Source: Streptomyces sp. PT12
Lineage (GTDB): Bacteria > Actinomycetota > Actinomycetes > Streptomycetales > Streptomycetaceae
DNA: 64,000 nucleotides
Reading direction: 5' to 3'
NCBI RefSeq assembly: GCF_003311645.1
Contig: NZ_QEST01000256.1
Span: forward strand, 124,001-188,000
Below the pieces are notes generated by a model that made no database searches, had not been told where the DNA came from, and saw nothing but the letters and a program-made list of their open reading frames with translations. This document shows, in pieces, positions 27,989 to 35,788 of this stretch (position 1 is its first letter; each line of letters begins with the position of its first letter). The position numbers and the translations under genes are program-made.

Positions 27989-29364
27989 TGGGCGCGCTCG
28001 CAGCCGTTCCCGCGCTTGCCGCGCCGCCGCCCGCCCAGGGGCCGCGCCCCGGGGCGCGCACGCGGGCGCGCGCCCTGCTCAGACCGGCGCCCGCCGTGCT
28101 GACCGTGCTGCTGCTCGCGCTCCCAGGGGACCGGTGGACGGTCGCCGGAGGCCAGGTCGCGCCCGCGGACGTGGCCTCGCTCGGGCTGCTCGTGTGCTGC
28201 GGCGTGCTGCTCGCGCGCGGTGAGAGGCCACGGGTGAGCGGCCGGGCCGCCGCCGTGCTGGCCGCGCCCGCCGTGGCGTTCGCCGTCGCCACCGCCGCGT
28301 CGGGGGACCCGCTCGCCGGGCTGCCCGGGTTCGCGCGGCTCCTCCAGGTCTTCGTCCTGGTGCCGCTCGCCGTGCTGATCCTGCTGCGCGACCGGCGCGA
28401 CGCCAGGGTGCTCGCCTGGGCGCTCGTCGCGCTCGCGCTGGTCCAGGGCGCGGTGGGCGTGGCGCAGCACCTCACGAGGACCGGGGCGTCGTATCTCGGC
28501 CAGGACGTCCGCGCGGTGGGCACGTTCGGGCCGCTCAACGTCATGAGCATGGCCACCGTCGTCTCGTTCGGCCTCGTCGCGGCGGTCTGCCTGGCGCTCG
28601 CGCCGCCCCGCCACCTCGGGCGCGCGTGGCGGTGGGCCGCGCTCGGGTGCGCGGCGGGACTCGCGGCGCCGCTCGCGTTCTCCTTCAGCAGGGGCGCGTG
28701 GCTGGCCACGGGCGCCGCGGTGGTGAGCGTGGTGGTGAGCGTCGTGGTGGCCGCCGGGCTGCGGATCGCCCGGCGCGCGCTGCTGCTCGCGCTGCTCGGC
28801 GGCGCGGTGCTCGCGGGCGGGGTGGCGTTCGGCTCGGGGATGGTGGGCGAGCGCCTTGGCAGCATCGGCGAGGTGACGGGCAGCCCCGACCAGTCGGTGA
28901 TCGACCGGTACGCCATGTGGGACGCGGCGCTCTCGATGTGGCGGCAGGAGCCCTGGACCGGGACCGGGCCCCGGGGGTTCGCCGAACACCGGGACGCGCA
29001 CGCGTCGTTGGCGCTCTCGTCCGGCAGCGACACCGGGGGCGCGGGGCACGGCTTCGTGCGGCAGGAGCTCGAGTCGCCGCACAACATGTACCTGCTGGTC
29101 GCGGGGGAGCACGGGCTGCTTGGTGTGGCCGCGCTCGGGGGCGGCTCGGCGGTGCTGCTCGTCGGGTGCATCGGCGCGCTGCGGGCGGCGCGCGCCCCCG
29201 ATGTGGGGCTGGTCGCGACGGGGCTGCTGGTGTGGACCCTGGCCAACTTCCTCTACGCGGACATCGGCGGGCCGACGACCGTGCTGACGGCGTTGGCGTT
29301 CGGGCTCGCGGCGTGGTGGGCGTTTGCGCCGGGGGCGCGCGCCGAAGGGCGGGGCGCGCGGTGA
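27988..29364 (+). CDS. O-antigen ligase/Wzy-type polymerase
   Basis: This 458-aa protein has about 10-12 membrane helices and a large extracellular loop at about residues 285-380. The loop includes YAMWDAALSMWRQEPWTGTG, PRGFAEHRD and ESPHNMYLLVAGEHGLLG. The RDAH, HN and WxxxPxxGxG elements match the Wzy_C/O-antigen ligase superfamily. It would polymerize or ligate lipid-linked repeat units outside the membrane. The ATG overlaps the previous TGA (TGATG), and the stop overlaps the next GTG. Whether it polymerizes or ligates cannot be told. Confidence 0.88.
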   Translation: MGALAAVPALAAPPPAQGPRPGARTRARALLRPAPAVLTVLLLALPGDRWTVAGGQVAPADVASLGLLVCCGVLLARGERPRVSGRAAAVLAAPAVAFAVATAASGDPLAGLPGFARLLQVFVLVPLAVLILLRDRRDARVLAWALVALALVQGAVGVAQHLTRTGASYLGQDVRAVGTFGPLNVMSMATVVSFGLVAAVCLALAPPRHLGRAWRWAALGCAAGLAAPLAFSFSRGAWLATGAAVVSVVVSVVVAAGLRIARRALLLALLGGAVLAGGVAFGSGMVGERLGSIGEVTGSPDQSVIDRYAMWDAALSMWRQEPWTGTGPRGFAEHRDAHASLALSSGSDTGGAGHGFVRQELESPHNMYLLVAGEHGLLGVAALGGGSAVLLVGCIGALRAARAPDVGLVATGLLVWTLANFLYADIGGPTTVLTALAFGLAAWWAFAPGARAEGRGAR

Positions 29365-31049
29365 CGGCGGAGGCGCCCGCGCCCGCTCCGGCGCGCGAGG
29401 GGCGGGGTGCGCGGGGCGCGCGCGCCGAGCGCTTCGTGGCCAGGGCCGCCACAGCGACGGCCGCGCTCACGGCCGCAGGGGCGCTCGGCGGGCTGCTGCG
29501 CGACCAGATCATCGCGACGCTGTTCGGCGCGGACGGGGCGACGGACGCGTTCCTCGTCTCCTGGACCGTGCCCGAGGTGGCGGCCACGCTGCTCATCGAG
29601 GAGGCGATGGCGCTCGTGCTCGTGCCCGCGTTCGCGTGCGCGCTGGCCACGGGCGGGCGCGGCGCGGTGCGGGCGCTGGTCACGGCGACGTTCCCGCGGC
29701 TGCTGTGCGGCCTCGCGGTGGCCTGCGCGGCGCTCGTGGCGGGCGCCCCGCTCCTGGTGCGCGCCCTCGCGCCCGGGCTCGCCGACCCGGCGCTCGCGGT
29801 GGACTGCACACGCCTGACGGCCGTGACGCTTCTCACATTCGGCGTGGCCGGGTATCTCAGCGCCGCGCTGCGGGCGCACCGCAGCTTCCTGCCGCCCGCC
29901 GCGATCTACCTCGCCTACAACGCCGGGATCGTCGCCACCGCGCTCCTGCTGCACCGGCAGTGGGGGATGCGGGCGGCGGCGGCCGGGGTGGCGCTCGGCG
30001 GGCTGCTGATGGTGCTGGTGCAACTGCCGTTCTTCGTGCGCAGGCTGCGCGGACCCGGCGAAGGCGCCGCTCCCGGGCCGCGGGCCGCTCCAGGCCCTGG
30101 CGCCGCGCGCGTGGCCGGGCTCACGGGCTTCGCGGTCATCGCCCCGGTCGCGCTCTTCGCGCTGGCCAGGCAGGCGCAGGTCTTTGTCGAGCGCGCCCTC
30201 GCGTCCGGGCTGCCGCCCGGCGCGATCTCGCACCTCAACTACGCCCAGAAGGTCGCCCAGTTGCCCATGGTGCTCGCCATGATGATCTGCACCGTCACGC
30301 TGCCGCTCGTGGCGCGCGCGGTGGCCGAGGGCGACCTCGCGCGCGCCCGGGAGCGCGTGGAGCGTGACGTGGTGCTCGCCGGGGTTGTGGCGCTGCTGGG
30401 CGGCGCGTATGTGGTCGCGTACGCCCCCCAGATCGTCGCGTTGCTGTTCGAGCGGGGGGCGTTCGACGCGGAGGCCACCGCCGCCACGGCCTCGGTCATG
30501 CGCGTGTACGCGCTCGGGCTGCTGGGGCACACCCTGACCGGGGCGCTGATCAGGCCGTTCTTCTCGGCGGGGCGGCCGACGTGGTTCCCGGTGGCCGCGA
30601 TGGCCCCCGGGCTGCTCGTGACGGCGGTGGGCGGGCTCGCGCTCGTCGGCCCGTTCGGTGCCCCCGGCATCGCCGCGGCCAACGCCACCGGGATCAGCGT
30701 GACCGCGCTGCTCCTGCTGCGCGGCCTGGCCCGCCGCACCATCCCCGTCGACGCGCCGCTGCTGCTCGGACGCCTGGCGCGGCTCGGCGCCGCCGCGCTG
30801 GCCGCCGCCGCGGCGGGCTGGGGCGCGGGCGCGCTCACCGGGGGCGGCCCGCTGGCCGCGCTCGCGCTCGGCTGCCCGCTGGTCCCCGCCGCCTTCGTCG
30901 CGGCCGCGCTCGCGCTGCGCGCGCCAGGGGCCTGGCTCGTCGCCTCCGCCGCCCTGCGCCGCCTCACAGGCGGCAACTCCCAGGTGAACGCCACGACTTC
31001 GCCGATGCCGGACCCCCCACCCCGTACCCGCACCCCAAGCGAAGGATGA
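29361..31049 (+). CDS. MurJ/Wzx-type lipid-linked oligosaccharide flippase
   Basis: This 562-aa MOP-superfamily protein has about 14 helices. Family features include GGLLRDQIIATLFGADGATD at the start of the first helix pair, SWTVPEVAATLLIEEAMALV, and AISHLNYAQKVAQLPMVLAM in mid-protein. The context favours a Wzx-like role, moving polyprenyl-linked repeat units across the membrane, rather than flipping lipid II. The GTG start forms a GTGA overlap with the polymerase gene. The next gene starts four bases after the stop. Confidence 0.9.
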   Translation: MTAEAPAPAPAREGRGARGARAERFVARAATATAALTAAGALGGLLRDQIIATLFGADGATDAFLVSWTVPEVAATLLIEEAMALVLVPAFACALATGGRGAVRALVTATFPRLLCGLAVACAALVAGAPLLVRALAPGLADPALAVDCTRLTAVTLLTFGVAGYLSAALRAHRSFLPPAAIYLAYNAGIVATALLLHRQWGMRAAAAGVALGGLLMVLVQLPFFVRRLRGPGEGAAPGPRAAPGPGAARVAGLTGFAVIAPVALFALARQAQVFVERALASGLPPGAISHLNYAQKVAQLPMVLAMMICTVTLPLVARAVAEGDLARARERVERDVVLAGVVALLGGAYVVAYAPQIVALLFERGAFDAEATAATASVMRVYALGLLGHTLTGALIRPFFSAGRPTWFPVAAMAPGLLVTAVGGLALVGPFGAPGIAAANATGISVTALLLLRGLARRTIPVDAPLLLGRLARLGAAALAAAAAGWGAGALTGGGPLAALALGCPLVPAAFVAAALALRAPGAWLVASAALRRLTGGNSQVNATTSPMPDPPPRTRTPSEG

Positions 31050-31052
31050 TCC

Positions 31053-31817
31053 ATGCCCGCCGATGCCGCCCGCGGCCCGCTGTGGCTGCTGATGTACCAC
31101 TCCGTCGCCTACACATCGCCCGACCCCTACCGCATCACCGTCACCCCCGACCGGCTGCACCAGCAGCTCGGCTGGCTGCGCCGCCGCGGGCTGCGCGGCG
31201 TCTCGGTGGGCGAGCTGCTGAGGGCGCGCGCCGCGGGGCGGGCCGCGCACCTCGTGGGGCTGACGTTCGACGACGGCTACCGCGACTTCCTCGACACCGC
31301 GGTGCCGCTGCTGCGCGGCCACGGCGCCACCGCCACCGTGTTCGTGCTCCCGGGGCGGCTGCACGGCAGCAACGCGTGGGACGCCGAGGGGCCGCGCAAG
31401 CGGCTGCTCGACGCCGACGGCATCCGCGAGGCCGCCGCCGCGGGCATGGAGGTCGGCTCGCACGGCATGACGCACGAGACGCTGCGCGGCGCCGCGCCCC
31501 AGGTGCTCGAGCGCGAAGTCGCGGACAGTCGCGCGGCGTTGGAGGACCTGCTCGGCGCGCCCGTGCCCGGCTTCTGCTATCCCTACGGGAGCGTGGACCG
31601 GCGCGCGATCGAGGCGGTGCGCGCCGCGGGGTACGCGTACGCGTGCGCCGTGGATCCGGGGCGCCTGACGGGGCAGTTCGCGCTCCCCCGGATCCATGTG
31701 GGCGAGCGAGACTCGGCGCGGCGCCTGCGGCTCAAGCAGCTGCTGCTCCCCGTGCGCCGCCGCTCCCTGCCCGCCCTGTCCGCCCCCGCCGCTCCCCCGG
31801 CCACGGCGGCGCTGTGA
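31053..31817 (+). CDS. Polysaccharide deacetylase (NodB domain) without export signal
   Basis: This 254-aa protein is a CE4-type metal-dependent deacetylase. The metal-binding first motif is TFDDGY (71-76), and the second is SHGMTH with His137 and His141. FCYPYGSVDRRA is the third. The N-terminus (MPADAARGPLWLLMYHSVAY) carries no signal peptide or membrane helix. Most exopolysaccharide deacetylases of this fold are exported, so this one probably acts on a lipid-linked intermediate in the cytoplasm. The stop overlaps the GTG of the next gene. Confidence 0.9.
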   Translation: MPADAARGPLWLLMYHSVAYTSPDPYRITVTPDRLHQQLGWLRRRGLRGVSVGELLRARAAGRAAHLVGLTFDDGYRDFLDTAVPLLRGHGATATVFVLPGRLHGSNAWDAEGPRKRLLDADGIREAAAAGMEVGSHGMTHETLRGAAPQVLEREVADSRAALEDLLGAPVPGFCYPYGSVDRRAIEAVRAAGYAYACAVDPGRLTGQFALPRIHVGERDSARRLRLKQLLLPVRRRSLPALSAPAAPPATAAL

Positions 31818-32905
31818 GACGGGCGCTGCACATCATCACGGGCCTTGGCGTCGGCGGTGCGGAGCGCCAACTGCGCGCCCTGCTACGGAGGTTGCCGCTG
31901 CCCTGCGACGTGGTGACGCTGACGGAGCCAGGGCAGGTCGCCACCGAGCTCGTCGCCGACGGCGTGCGCGTCGCCCACCTGGGGATGCGCGGCAACCGCG
32001 ACATGACCGCGCTCCCCCGCCTCGCGCGGCTCATCCGCGGGGGGCGTTACGACGTCGTCCACACGCACCTGTACCGGGCCTGCGTCTACGGCCGCGTCGC
32101 GGCGCGCATGGCCGGGGTGCGCGCGGTGGTGGCGACGGAGCACTCGCTGGGCGCGCGGCGCATCGAGGGGCGCCCGCTGACCCCGTCCACGCGGGCGCTC
32201 TATCTGGCGACGGAGCGCGTCGGCTCCGCGACCGTGGCCGTGTCGCACACGGTCGCCCGTCGCCTGGCGGACTGGGGCGTGCCGCCGCGGCGGATCCATC
32301 TGGTGCCCAACGGGATCGAGCCCGCCCACTTCCGCTTCGACCCGGGGGCGCGCGCCGTCGCACGCGCCCGGCTCGGGCTGCCCGACAACGCGCTTGTGGT
32401 GGGCGGGGTGGGGCGCCTTGTGGCGGGGAAACGGTTCGGCGCGCTCGTGCGCGCGGTGGCCGCGCTGCCGGACGACGTGTGGCTCGTGCTGGCGGGCGAG
32501 GGTCCCGAACGCGCCGCGCTGCGCGGCCTCGCCGCCCGGCTCGGCGCCGGGCGGCGCGTGGTGCTCGCCGGGGCGTGCCCCGATGTGCGGGGGCTGCTCG
32601 GGGCGTTGGACGTGCTGGTGTCGCCGTCCCGCGAGGAGACGTTCGGGCTCGCGGTGCTCGAGGGCCTGGCGGCCGGGCTTCCCGTGCTCTACGCGGCCTG
32701 CCCCGCGGTCGACGAGCTGCCGGAGGGGGCGGCGCCTGGCGCCCGGCGCGTGGCGTCGGACCCCGACGCCATCGCGGCGGCGCTGCGGGACGAACGGGCG
32801 TGGGGCGCACGGCGGTTGCCCGTGCCGGAGGCGCTCGGGCGCTACGGGATGGAACGGGTGGCGCGGCGGCTGATGGACGTCTACCGAGGGGTGTGCGCGC
32901 GATGA
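31814..32905 (+). CDS. GT4 family glycosyltransferase
   Basis: This 363-aa GT-B enzyme begins RRALHIITGLGVGGAERQL, the typical GT4 donor-loop start with GGAE. DVVHTHLYRACVYGRVAA belongs to the acceptor domain. The donor domain has VPNGIEPAHF, GGVGRLVAGKRF and the E-x7-E motif EETFGLAVLE. It is the second glycosyltransferase of the cluster, distinct from the one at 25383. It is coupled at both ends through GTGA (31814) and ATGA (32902) overlaps. Confidence 0.9.
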   Translation: MRRALHIITGLGVGGAERQLRALLRRLPLPCDVVTLTEPGQVATELVADGVRVAHLGMRGNRDMTALPRLARLIRGGRYDVVHTHLYRACVYGRVAARMAGVRAVVATEHSLGARRIEGRPLTPSTRALYLATERVGSATVAVSHTVARRLADWGVPPRRIHLVPNGIEPAHFRFDPGARAVARARLGLPDNALVVGGVGRLVAGKRFGALVRAVAALPDDVWLVLAGEGPERAALRGLAARLGAGRRVVLAGACPDVRGLLGALDVLVSPSREETFGLAVLEGLAAGLPVLYAACPAVDELPEGAAPGARRVASDPDAIAAALRDERAWGARRLPVPEALGRYGMERVARRLMDVYRGVCAR

Positions 32906-33543
32906 GGCGCCCTGATGCCGCGGGCGTGCGGCGCGCGGCGGGTGCGGCCTGGCGCCGGATGCCCGCGTGGGCGCCGCTGCTGCTCGGCGCCACGCTCGGC
33001 CTGGTGTGCGGGACATGGCACGCCGCGCTGGCCGAGCGGGAGTTCGCGGCCGAGGGCTATGTGCAGGTCACGGCGGCGGAAGGGGACGCGATCGGGGTCG
33101 CCCAGGCATACGGCCGGATGGCCACGGGCGGCGCGGTGCTCTCGGCCGCGGCCGAGAGCGCGGGGGTGGCCGCGGGGCGGCTGGCCGACCGGGTCAGGGC
33201 GGCGACATCGCCGGACGCGCCGATGATCGAGATCACGGGAACGGGCCCGAACGGCGCGGCGGCGGCGCGCGCGGCCAACGCGGTCGCCGGGGCGCTGGTC
33301 GACCTGGCCGGTCCCGGCACGCGCCTCACCCAGGTGCTGCCCGCCGCTCCCCCGGCCACCCCGATCGCCCCGGTGCCGCCGCTCTCGATTGCCCTCGGCG
33401 TGTGCGCGGGCGCGGTGGCGGGCGGGGCCGCCTCGCTGGTGCGCCGCGGCGAAACCGCCCGTTCCGAGCCGGGGTCAGGCGCCGCGCTGGGCGCCGCCGT
33501 TGACCTGGATGATCTGCGAGGTGACATGGCTCGCGGCGTGTGA
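32902..33543 (+). CDS. Wzz-like chain-length or polysaccharide co-polymerase membrane protein
   Basis: This 213-aa protein has two membrane helices, at about residues 22-45 and 155-178. They flank an extracytoplasmic region with EREFAAEGYVQVTAAEGDA and ATSPDAPMIEITGTGPNGAA, the pattern of the Wzz/YveK family. No C-terminal tyrosine-kinase domain follows. It closes the seven-gene run. Its last 69 bases run antisense to the end of the SDR gene, and the C-terminal tail (ALGAAVDLDDLRGDMARGV) could be read-through without selection. Family call is moderate. Confidence 0.72.
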   Translation: MRRPDAAGVRRAAGAAWRRMPAWAPLLLGATLGLVCGTWHAALAEREFAAEGYVQVTAAEGDAIGVAQAYGRMATGGAVLSAAAESAGVAAGRLADRVRAATSPDAPMIEITGTGPNGAAAARAANAVAGALVDLAGPGTRLTQVLPAAPPATPIAPVPPLSIALGVCAGAVAGGAASLVRRGETARSEPGSGAALGAAVDLDDLRGDMARGV

Positions 33544-34227
33544 CGCGAGCCAGTGGGCGGTCTGCGCCACATCGCCAGGGGTGCCCGCGCGGCCGTTCAG
33601 CGTCTCGGAGATCAGGCGCTCGCGGCGGGCCTCGGTCATCGCGCCGCCGAAGAACTCGGTGTCCTCGATCAGCCCCGGCGCGATGACGTTGACCGTGACG
33701 CCGCGCGGCCCGAGGGCGCGCGCGAGGTCGTGGGCGTAGGGGTGCAGAGCCGCCTTGGCCGCCCCGTAGGAGCCGTTGCCCGAGCCGCGGTAGGCGGCGA
33801 TCGAGCTGATGAACAGCACGCGCCCGCCAGGCGACGCCAGCCGGTCGCGCAGGGCCTCGGTCAGCAGGACGGCGGTGAGGACGTTGCTCCTGAAGCTCAC
33901 CGTCCAGTCGTGCGCGACGGCGGCGACCGGGTCGTCGGGGTCGGGCGGGCCCGGCTCCAGGGTGCCGTTGCCGCCCGCCGAGTTGACCAGGACGTCCACC
34001 GTGCCGAAACGTTCGCCGATCCCGGCCGCGAGCCGCGCCACGTCGGCGGGCTCGGCGAGGTCACCTGGCAGCGCCACCGCGCCATCGATCCCCTCCGCCG
34101 CCCGCTCGACGACCTCGGCCCTGCGCCCGATGAGCACCGGGGTGTCGCCGTCCCTCGCGAAACACCGCGCGGTGGCGAGCCCCATGCCGGTGCCGCCCCC
34201 GCCGATGACCACAACGCGTCCTGCCAT
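33475..34227 (-). CDS. Short-chain dehydrogenase/reductase
   Basis: This 250-aa Rossmann-fold oxidoreductase has the cofactor loop GGGGTGMG (residues 10-17), VNSAGG (81-86) and Asn115. The catalytic set is Ser142, Tyr154 and Lys158 (YGAAK). The C-terminus VTSQIIQVNGGAQ is typical of classical SDRs. GRR after the second strand suggests NADP preference, as inference. It starts 17 bases after the histidine kinase stop and may be the last gene of the cyd operon. Its end overlaps the Wzz-like gene in antisense. Confidence 0.9.
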   Translation of the reverse strand: MAGRVVVIGGGGTGMGLATARCFARDGDTPVLIGRRAEVVERAAEGIDGAVALPGDLAEPADVARLAAGIGERFGTVDVLVNSAGGNGTLEPGPPDPDDPVAAVAHDWTVSFRSNVLTAVLLTEALRDRLASPGGRVLFISSIAAYRGSGNGSYGAAKAALHPYAHDLARALGPRGVTVNVIAPGLIEDTEFFGGAMTEARRERLISETLNGRAGTPGDVAQTAHWLASHAASHVTSQIIQVNGGAQRGA

Positions 34228-34244
34228 GCCAGGAACCTAGCGCC

Positions 34245-35774
34245 TCACAGGGGCGCCTGCCAGGTCAGCTCGGTGCCTCGCCCGCCGAGCCCCTGGCCGA
34301 GGACGGCGAAGCCGCCGAGGGCTTCGGCGCGCTCCCTGACGTTGCGCAGGCCGCTGCACCGGGAGTCGCCCTCGGGGACGCCGACCCCGTCGTCCGCGAC
34401 CGTGAGCCGCACGGCGCGCGCGCCGTCGGCGAGCCGGGCGGTGACGTCGACGACCACCTCGACGCGGGAGGCGCCCGCGTGCCGGGCGACGTTGGACAGG
34501 CCCTCGCGCAGGGCGGCGACCAGGTGGCGGGCGGTCTCCTCGCCGACCGCCGAGTCCACGGGCCCGGTGAAGGCGGCCGATGGCCGGAAGCCGAGGGCGG
34601 CCGCCGCGGTGCTCGTCTCGCGCAGCACGCGGGCCCGCAGCCCGGTCGGCGGCCGGTCGTCGGGGTGCTCGGGGTGCTGGTGCAGGCCGAAGATGGCGGT
34701 GCGGATCTCCTCAACGGTGGCGTCGAGTTCGCCGGCGGCCTCGTCGATGCGGTCGCGCACGTCGGCCGACTCGGGCGGCACGCGGCGCCCCGCGCTCTGA
34801 AGCGTCAGGCCGATCGCGAACAGCCGCTGGATCACCAGGTCGTGCAGGTCGCGCGCGATGCGGTCGCGGTCCTCGAAGACGGCGAGCTGTTCGCGGTCGC
34901 GGCGGGCCGTCGCCAGCACGAGGGCGAGCGCGGCCTGCTGGGCGAACTGCGTGGCCAGCGCGCGCTCGGGCACGGAGTACGGCGGGGAGCCGGGGGCGCG
35001 GGTCAGGGAGAGTGCGCCGAGCGCGGCGCCGTTGCTCGCCAGCGGGAGCAGCATGCGGGCCGGGGCGTCCACGAAGACGGGCTCGCCGCCCAGGACCCGC
35101 AGGGCGGCGGGGTCGTCGGGCGGCAGGGTCGTGCGAAGCAGGCGGGGCGCGGCGGTGCCCGAGGCGGCGACGACCTCAAGGCCGCCGTTCCTGTCGGGTT
35201 CGAGCACCGCCGCCTCGGCCGCGCCCGCGAGGCGCCTGGCCTGCTCGGCGACGACGGCCAGCGCGTTGTCCTCGTCGGCGGCCAGCAGGGACGTGGACAG
35301 CTCAAGGCTGCCGTCCATCCAGCGGGCCTGCTGGCGCACGGCCTCAAGGAGGCGGGCGGTGCCGATGGCGATGCCCGCCTCGTTGGCGAGGAAGCGCAGC
35401 AGGGCGCGGTCGTCCGACGTGAACGCGGCGCCGGGGGAGCCGGTGGCGACCTGGAGGGCGCCGAACGTCGCGCCGTGCGCCAGGACGGGGACGCACAGCG
35501 TGCCGGGCGGCCCGGGGGCGGGGCGGCCGCCGTCGCACAGCGCGCGGGCGAGGCGGGCAACCTCGGGCGGCCGTCCTGGGCCCGCGGCGTGGGTGATCAG
35601 ATGGGCGAGGCCGTCGCCGGTCTCATTCAGCACGGCGAGGGCGGCATAGGGCGCCTCGGTCAGCTCGGCGGCGGTGCGCACGATGCGGGTCAGGACGTGC
35701 TCGGGGTCGGGATCGGTCTCCTGGTCGGCGCCCAGGGACTCCATGGCCTTGAGCAGCCGGGGCATCTGCCGCAT
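34245..35774 (-). CDS. GAF-domain sensor histidine kinase (DevS/DosS-like)
   Basis: This 509-aa cytoplasmic kinase has two GAF domains (about 25-145 and 165-290), a HisKA_3 dimerization helix and a HATPase domain. The phosphoacceptor is His311 in ARDLHDLVIQRLFAIGL. The N box is REGLSNVARHAGAS, and the G box is VADDGVGVPEGD. The HDLVIQRLFA motif is typical of DevS/DosS-type kinases that sense heme ligands or redox through GAF domains. No response-regulator gene is nearby. It starts 15 bases after the cydDC stop, so it is almost surely in the cyd operon. The ATG at 35774 has a poor ribosome-binding site, so coupling is likely. Confidence 0.9.
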   Translation of the reverse strand: MRQMPRLLKAMESLGADQETDPDPEHVLTRIVRTAAELTEAPYAALAVLNETGDGLAHLITHAAGPGRPPEVARLARALCDGGRPAPGPPGTLCVPVLAHGATFGALQVATGSPGAAFTSDDRALLRFLANEAGIAIGTARLLEAVRQQARWMDGSLELSTSLLAADEDNALAVVAEQARRLAGAAEAAVLEPDRNGGLEVVAASGTAAPRLLRTTLPPDDPAALRVLGGEPVFVDAPARMLLPLASNGAALGALSLTRAPGSPPYSVPERALATQFAQQAALALVLATARRDREQLAVFEDRDRIARDLHDLVIQRLFAIGLTLQSAGRRVPPESADVRDRIDEAAGELDATVEEIRTAIFGLHQHPEHPDDRPPTGLRARVLRETSTAAAALGFRPSAAFTGPVDSAVGEETARHLVAALREGLSNVARHAGASRVEVVVDVTARLADGARAVRLTVADDGVGVPEGDSRCSGLRNVRERAEALGGFAVLGQGLGGRGTELTWQAPL

Positions 35775-35788
35775 GACAGCGAGGGTAG

